From Candidatus Hydrogenedentota bacterium (GTDB lineage: Bacteria; Hydrogenedentota; Hydrogenedentia; Hydrogenedentales; SLHB01): 64,000 bases of DNA. Both the position numbers and the translations under genes were made by a program. Under the pieces are notes generated by a model. The model saw only the letters and a list, made by a program, of their open reading frames with translations. It ran no database searches and was not told the origin of the DNA. Numbering within the stretch: the first letter of the stretch is position 1; every line of letters begins with the position of its first letter. Below are positions 62,705 through 64,000 of this stretch, piece after piece. Location of the stretch: positions 1 through 64,000 of the forward strand of contig JAKPDK010000121.1 in the NCBI GenBank assembly GCA_029552745.1. The letters are read 5' to 3'.

Positions 62705-63415
62705 TCATTCGAAACCCCGTCCTTCGCCTTCTTCTTCATAGGTTACCCCGTCACGGATGTGATATATGCGTTTGAAGGTGGGGATGATTTTTTCATCGTG
62801 GGTCACGACAATAATGGCGGTCTCGAATTTCTTGGCCATATCGTTCAAGATCCGGATTACGGCCAGGGCGCGCTCACTATCAAGCGGAGCGGTCGGTTCA
62901 TCGGCCAGTATGACCGGGGGACGATTCACCAAGCCACGTGCTATTGCCACTCGTTGCTGTTCTCCACCGGAGAGTTGAGACGGCATGGCCTTGGCGCGAT
63001 GCTCCACATCAAGCGCCTTTAACAATTCCATGGCCCGTTTACGCGCCTCGGCATTTGGCACCCCCGCCAGCATGGGCAAAAGGGCGACGTTGTCGGTGAC
63101 ATCGAGGAAAGGAATCAGATAGGGTGCCTGGAATACAAAGCCTATCCGGTCCCGCCGCAAGGCACGAAGATCTGTGACCTGCCAGCTGTCATCATAAATG
63201 ACGTCATCCCCGAGTATCATTTTCCCGGCGGTCGGCTCGATCACCGCTCCCAAGCATTTAAGGAGCGTAGTTTTGCCGGAACCGGAAGGACCTATCAGTC
63301 CAACGACCTCGCCCGGTGCAACATGCATATTGACGTTCTTTAAAGCATCAACGGCGGTATCGCCACTTCCATAACGTTTTTTTAACCCCTGGATACGAAT
63401 ACCTTTAGCAGTCAT
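62705..63415 (-). CDS. ABC transporter ATP-binding protein, DevA/MacB type
   Basis: 236 residues. Walker A GLIGPSGSGKTTLLKCLG, signature LSGGEQQRVAIARGL, Walker B VILADEPTAPLDSERAL and the H-loop VVTHDE. It works with the FtsX-type permease one base upstream and the outer-membrane lipoprotein downstream, forming a DevBCA/MacAB-TolC-like export machine. The periplasmic adaptor gene is expected beyond the window. Confidence 0.93.
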   Translation of the reverse strand: MTAKGIRIQGLKKRYGSGDTAVDALKNVNMHVAPGEVVGLIGPSGSGKTTLLKCLGAVIEPTAGKMILGDDVIYDDSWQVTDLRALRRDRIGFVFQAPYLIPFLDVTDNVALLPMLAGVPNAEARKRAMELLKALDVEHRAKAMPSQLSGGEQQRVAIARGLVNRPPVILADEPTAPLDSERALAVIRILNDMAKKFETAIIVVTHDEKIIPTFKRIYHIRDGVTYEEEGEGRGFE

Positions 63416-63416
63416 G

Positions 63417-64000
63417 TCAGCCCCCTATGGCTTCGGCCGGATCGACCCTGAGCGCGGCACGAATGGCGATAATGCTCGACAGTACGCAGATCATAACCAC
63501 GGCGATAAAACCCATAACGGAGTCGAGTGGTTGCAGCAGCACATACTTGGGAAAGATCGGCGCCATCAATAACGTTGCCGAAATCTTCCCCACCACAAAG
63601 CCGATCAAGCCTAAAGCGATGGACTGTTGCATGATCCAGCCGACAATGGTGCGATTCTTAGTGCCCAGCAGTTTCAATACAGCGATCTCACGAATTTTTC
63701 CGAGTGTCAGGGTGTAGATGATGAAGGCCACAATGGCGGAGCTGACAATCGAAAGGATCACCAGAAACATGAAGATCTGTCTGGCGGAGGTAGCGATCAG
63801 CTTACCAACCAAAATCTCCTCCATTTGGCTGCGGGTATAGACGGTTAAGCGCTTCCAGCGGCGGATCGACTCAGCGACTTCTTCCGGGGCATACCCCGGT
63901 TTAACCCGCACCAAAACCGCATTGACGTAAGGGTTGGTGCTTTGCGAGGCAATAACCGCATCGAGCAGGCCTGGTACTCCGGGCCGGTTGAAGGCAGGGT
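63417..64000 (-). CDS. FtsX/DevC-type ABC permease (5' end outside the window)
   Basis: 194 residues of the C-terminal part; the frame stays open to the window edge through PAFNRPGVPGLLDAVIASQS and NPYVNAVLVRVKPGYAPEEV. Three helices (IFMFLVILSIVSSAIVAFIIYTL, GLIGFVVGKISATLLM, VMGFIAVVMICVLSSIIAI) and AVLKLLGTKNRTIVG are the FtsX domain. The C-terminal ALRVDPAEAIGG is typical of DevC/MacB permeases. Confidence 0.9.
   Translation of the reverse strand, partial: PAFNRPGVPGLLDAVIASQSTNPYVNAVLVRVKPGYAPEEVAESIRRWKRLTVYTRSQMEEILVGKLIATSARQIFMFLVILSIVSSAIVAFIIYTLTLGKIREIAVLKLLGTKNRTIVGWIMQQSIALGLIGFVVGKISATLLMAPIFPKYVLLQPLDSVMGFIAVVMICVLSSIIAIRAALRVDPAEAIGG

Noticed and set aside
1-64000. CRISPR arrays and cas genes
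   Set aside because: No regularly spaced direct repeats and no Cas-like protein were seen.

Overview
The window reads as a chromosomal piece of a Gram-negative bacterium: lipoproteins with lipoboxes, lpxK, and a NodT-type outer-membrane efflux lipoprotein. Most of it (about 0.2-57.3 kb) is a moderately AT-rich, mostly intact chromosome. The gene mix points to a heterotrophic lineage of the Planctomycetes/Lentisphaerae/Hydrogenedentota/Sumerlaeota sort: a DUF1559 prepilin with the H-x9-DG motif, DUF1080, a BNR sialidase, a GH29 fucosidase, GH99-like proteins, Ser/Thr kinases with beta-propeller tails, and a TIGR03663-type glycosyltransferase. The phylum is inferred from gene content and is not proven.

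Layout. 0-0.13 kb: tail of an IS481-like transposase. 0.2-3.3 kb (+): a Cys/His-rich anchored protein, an ABC ATPase, an FtsX-like permease with a His-rich loop, and a DUF3299 protein; together these resemble the Zrg zinc-uptake operons. 3.4-5.4 kb (+): rsmE, a HIT hydrolase, aroE. 5.45-13.7 kb (-): a tightly packed operon infC-rpmI-rplT-hisA-tyrA-tmk-holB-ricT-tatD-pabBC. Its first gene starts at an AUC codon and lies behind a leader with a terminator/antiterminator attenuator. 14.0-19.6 kb: a small lipoprotein, then plsY, der, pgsA, a CheY-like regulator, a PilZ protein and rpoN on the minus strand. 19.8-25.1 kb (+): a WalJ-like metallo-hydrolase, a PocR-AraC regulator, an unannotated 54-residue Cys-rich protein, a large lipoprotein, and an RsbW/STAS partner-switching pair.

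25.2-36.4 kb is a glycan-degradation island: FAD oxidoreductase, UroD-like protein, GH99-like protein, alpha-L-fucosidase, discoidin-like protein, two glycosyltransferases and a DUF1080 protein. 36.5-41.1 kb (-): two translationally coupled receptor kinases. 41.2-46.8 kb (-): CgeB-like glycosyltransferase, CE1 esterase, polytopic membrane protein and GH-like protein. 46.9-50.1 kb (+): small membrane protein, dprA, lpxK, secreted protein. 50.1-52.4 kb (-): hisH-hisF-pfkB. 52.7-57.3 kb: prepilin, LacI regulator, dTDP-rhamnose-reductase-like SDR and sialidase. Then come RNase P RNA (57.43-57.81 kb), a palindromic MITE-like element, a relic of the same IS family as at position 1, and tRNA-Asn(GTT).

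Beyond the tRNA (58.5-61.16 kb) the DNA becomes GC-rich and is a mosaic of broken mobile genes: a D12 adenine methyltransferase N-terminus, a frameshifted HsdR_N/DUF5655 restriction-type gene, and a truncated phage head-tail completion gene. The last 2.8 kb (-) encode an efflux outer-membrane lipoprotein and a DevA/DevC-type (MacB-like) ABC transporter that runs off the window.

The best candidates for something new are the infC attenuator with its AUC start, the PocR-AraC/Cys-rich microprotein pair, the lipoprotein-RsbW-STAS cassette, the twin propeller kinases, and the inverted-repeat-flanked prepilin unit.
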